Assembly (NCBI GenBank): GCA_903906305.1
Contig: CAIVJR010000009.1
Location: forward strand, 100,687-141,455
Length of the DNA stretch: 40,769 nucleotides
Direction: 5' to 3'
Source: an uncultured bacterium
Lineage (GTDB): Bacteria > Patescibacteriota > Dojkabacteria > SC72
Position 1 is the stretch's first letter; each line of letters begins with the position of its first letter. The position numbers were made by a program, and so were the translations under genes. Positions 40,413 through 40,769 of the stretch are shown here, piece by piece. The notes below the pieces were generated by a model. That model ran no database searches, was not told the origin of the DNA, and saw nothing but the letters and a program-made list of their open reading frames with translations.

Positions 40413-40766
40413 TTAAAGTTCGTATGGTGTATATTCTGTTGGTACATCAGCAGGAGATTCTAAAACTATAAATTTGTCGCCTGCGTCTCCTTCAAACACA
40501 ACTGTGCTTATACCTGAATTATCAGTGATCGCTGCCATATTTCTCTGAGTAATAGCATTATAACCCTCTTGAGAATTAATACCTTCAAAAACTTTTCCTA
40601 TTGTAGGAACAAATAAAGCACGATTCCAGTTTCCTGTTCCGTCTGGTATATCAAATCCTGGAACTGGAATATCATCTTGATCAAGAATGACTCTGGCATA
40701 CCTATCTATAACTGCTCTCTCAACTTCAGTAAATTCTGTTTTTGTTTGTAATAGATCAGGATTCAT
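40413..40766 (-). CDS. Unidentified protein, probably truncated by the window edge
   Basis: The 117 readable codons start at an ATG three bases from the window end; the frame remains open to the edge, so this may be an internal Met. The sequence is acidic and non-membrane (VIDRYARVILDQDDIPVPGFDIPDG, GDAGDKFIVLESPADVP). I recognise no family. The 69 bases between it and murE contain only AT-rich sequence with GGGTATAAAT, a possible promoter element similar to the beginning of the 108-bp repeats. Confidence 0.55.
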   Translation of the reverse strand: MNPDLLQTKTEFTEVERAVIDRYARVILDQDDIPVPGFDIPDGTGNWNRALFVPTIGKVFEGINSQEGYNAITQRNMAAITDNSGISTVVFEGDAGDKFIVLESPADVPTEYTPYEL

Positions 40767-40769
40767 AAA

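Noticed and set aside
1-40769. CRISPR array or alternative genetic code (UGA reassigned)
   Set aside because: No regularly spaced short repeats were found, and TGA serves as a normal stop (for example at 14986 and 30467).

Overview
The window looks like a Patescibacteria / Candidate Phyla Radiation chromosome. It is AT-rich (roughly one third G+C by eye), mostly lacks Shine-Dalgarno sequences, has short or overlapping intergenic spaces and reads with the standard bacterial code (TGA is used as a stop). The gene mix is typical of small-genome fermenters: a LemA + DUF2207 pair, a lysine/alanine histone-H1-like protein, LexA, an anaerobic (class III) ribonucleotide reductase operon, a fused 2-oxoacid:ferredoxin oxidoreductase, an ADP-forming acyl-CoA synthetase and a divergent MurE. 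Genus-level placement is not possible from this sequence alone.

Layout. 1-1949 (+): the end of a DegT-type aminotransferase, then a FemAB-like aminoacyl transferase. 1952-6132 (-): DUF2207, LemA, H1-like protein with a terminator, Na+/Ca2+ antiporter, tRNA-Pro(UGG) and a DUF4870-like membrane protein. 6201-6933 (+): lexA behind four GTATAC repeats. 6926-10312 (-): nrdR - nrdD - a detached 46-aa nrdD tail carrying the glycyl-radical motif - nrdG. 10525-13219: a nucleotidyltransferase, trxB, a small membrane-peptide cassette (A) and map, which has a folded, tRNA-like leader. 13421-15057 (+): a compact RiPP locus, with a radical SAM/SPASM maturase and a 29-aa Cys-containing precursor behind its own promoter. 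15067-18883: an S41-type peptidase, a RecD-like helicase and a thioredoxin-CcdA fusion.

18946-33078 is the accessory heart of the window. A two-gene secreted-protein module (a ~400-aa membrane-anchored protein plus a ~900-aa Cys-rich secreted protein) occurs three times in tandem on the + strand. It is followed by a PilX/pilin-like gene, so a surface appendage or adhesin is the likely product. The first two modules are each preceded by a minus-strand cassette (B, C) related to cassette A. Each cassette has an extended -10 promoter, a leader inverted repeat, a strong Shine-Dalgarno, a 52-70 aa secreted or membrane peptide, and a compound 3' stem-loop. The leader and the 3' end are complementary (CCTATTTCT / AGAAATAGG). 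The flanks are conserved but the peptides are unrelated. The architecture recalls type I toxin mRNAs such as hok, and I regard this as the best candidate for an undescribed system here.

34093-38761 (+) is a tightly overlapping energy operon: 2-oxoacid oxidoreductase (fused gamma-alpha, then beta) and a fused acyl-CoA synthetase (ADP-forming), which together would convert 2-oxoacids to acids with ATP formation. 38751-40343 (-) is a MurE-like ligase with a MurC-like N-terminus. The window ends in an unidentified minus-strand ORF.
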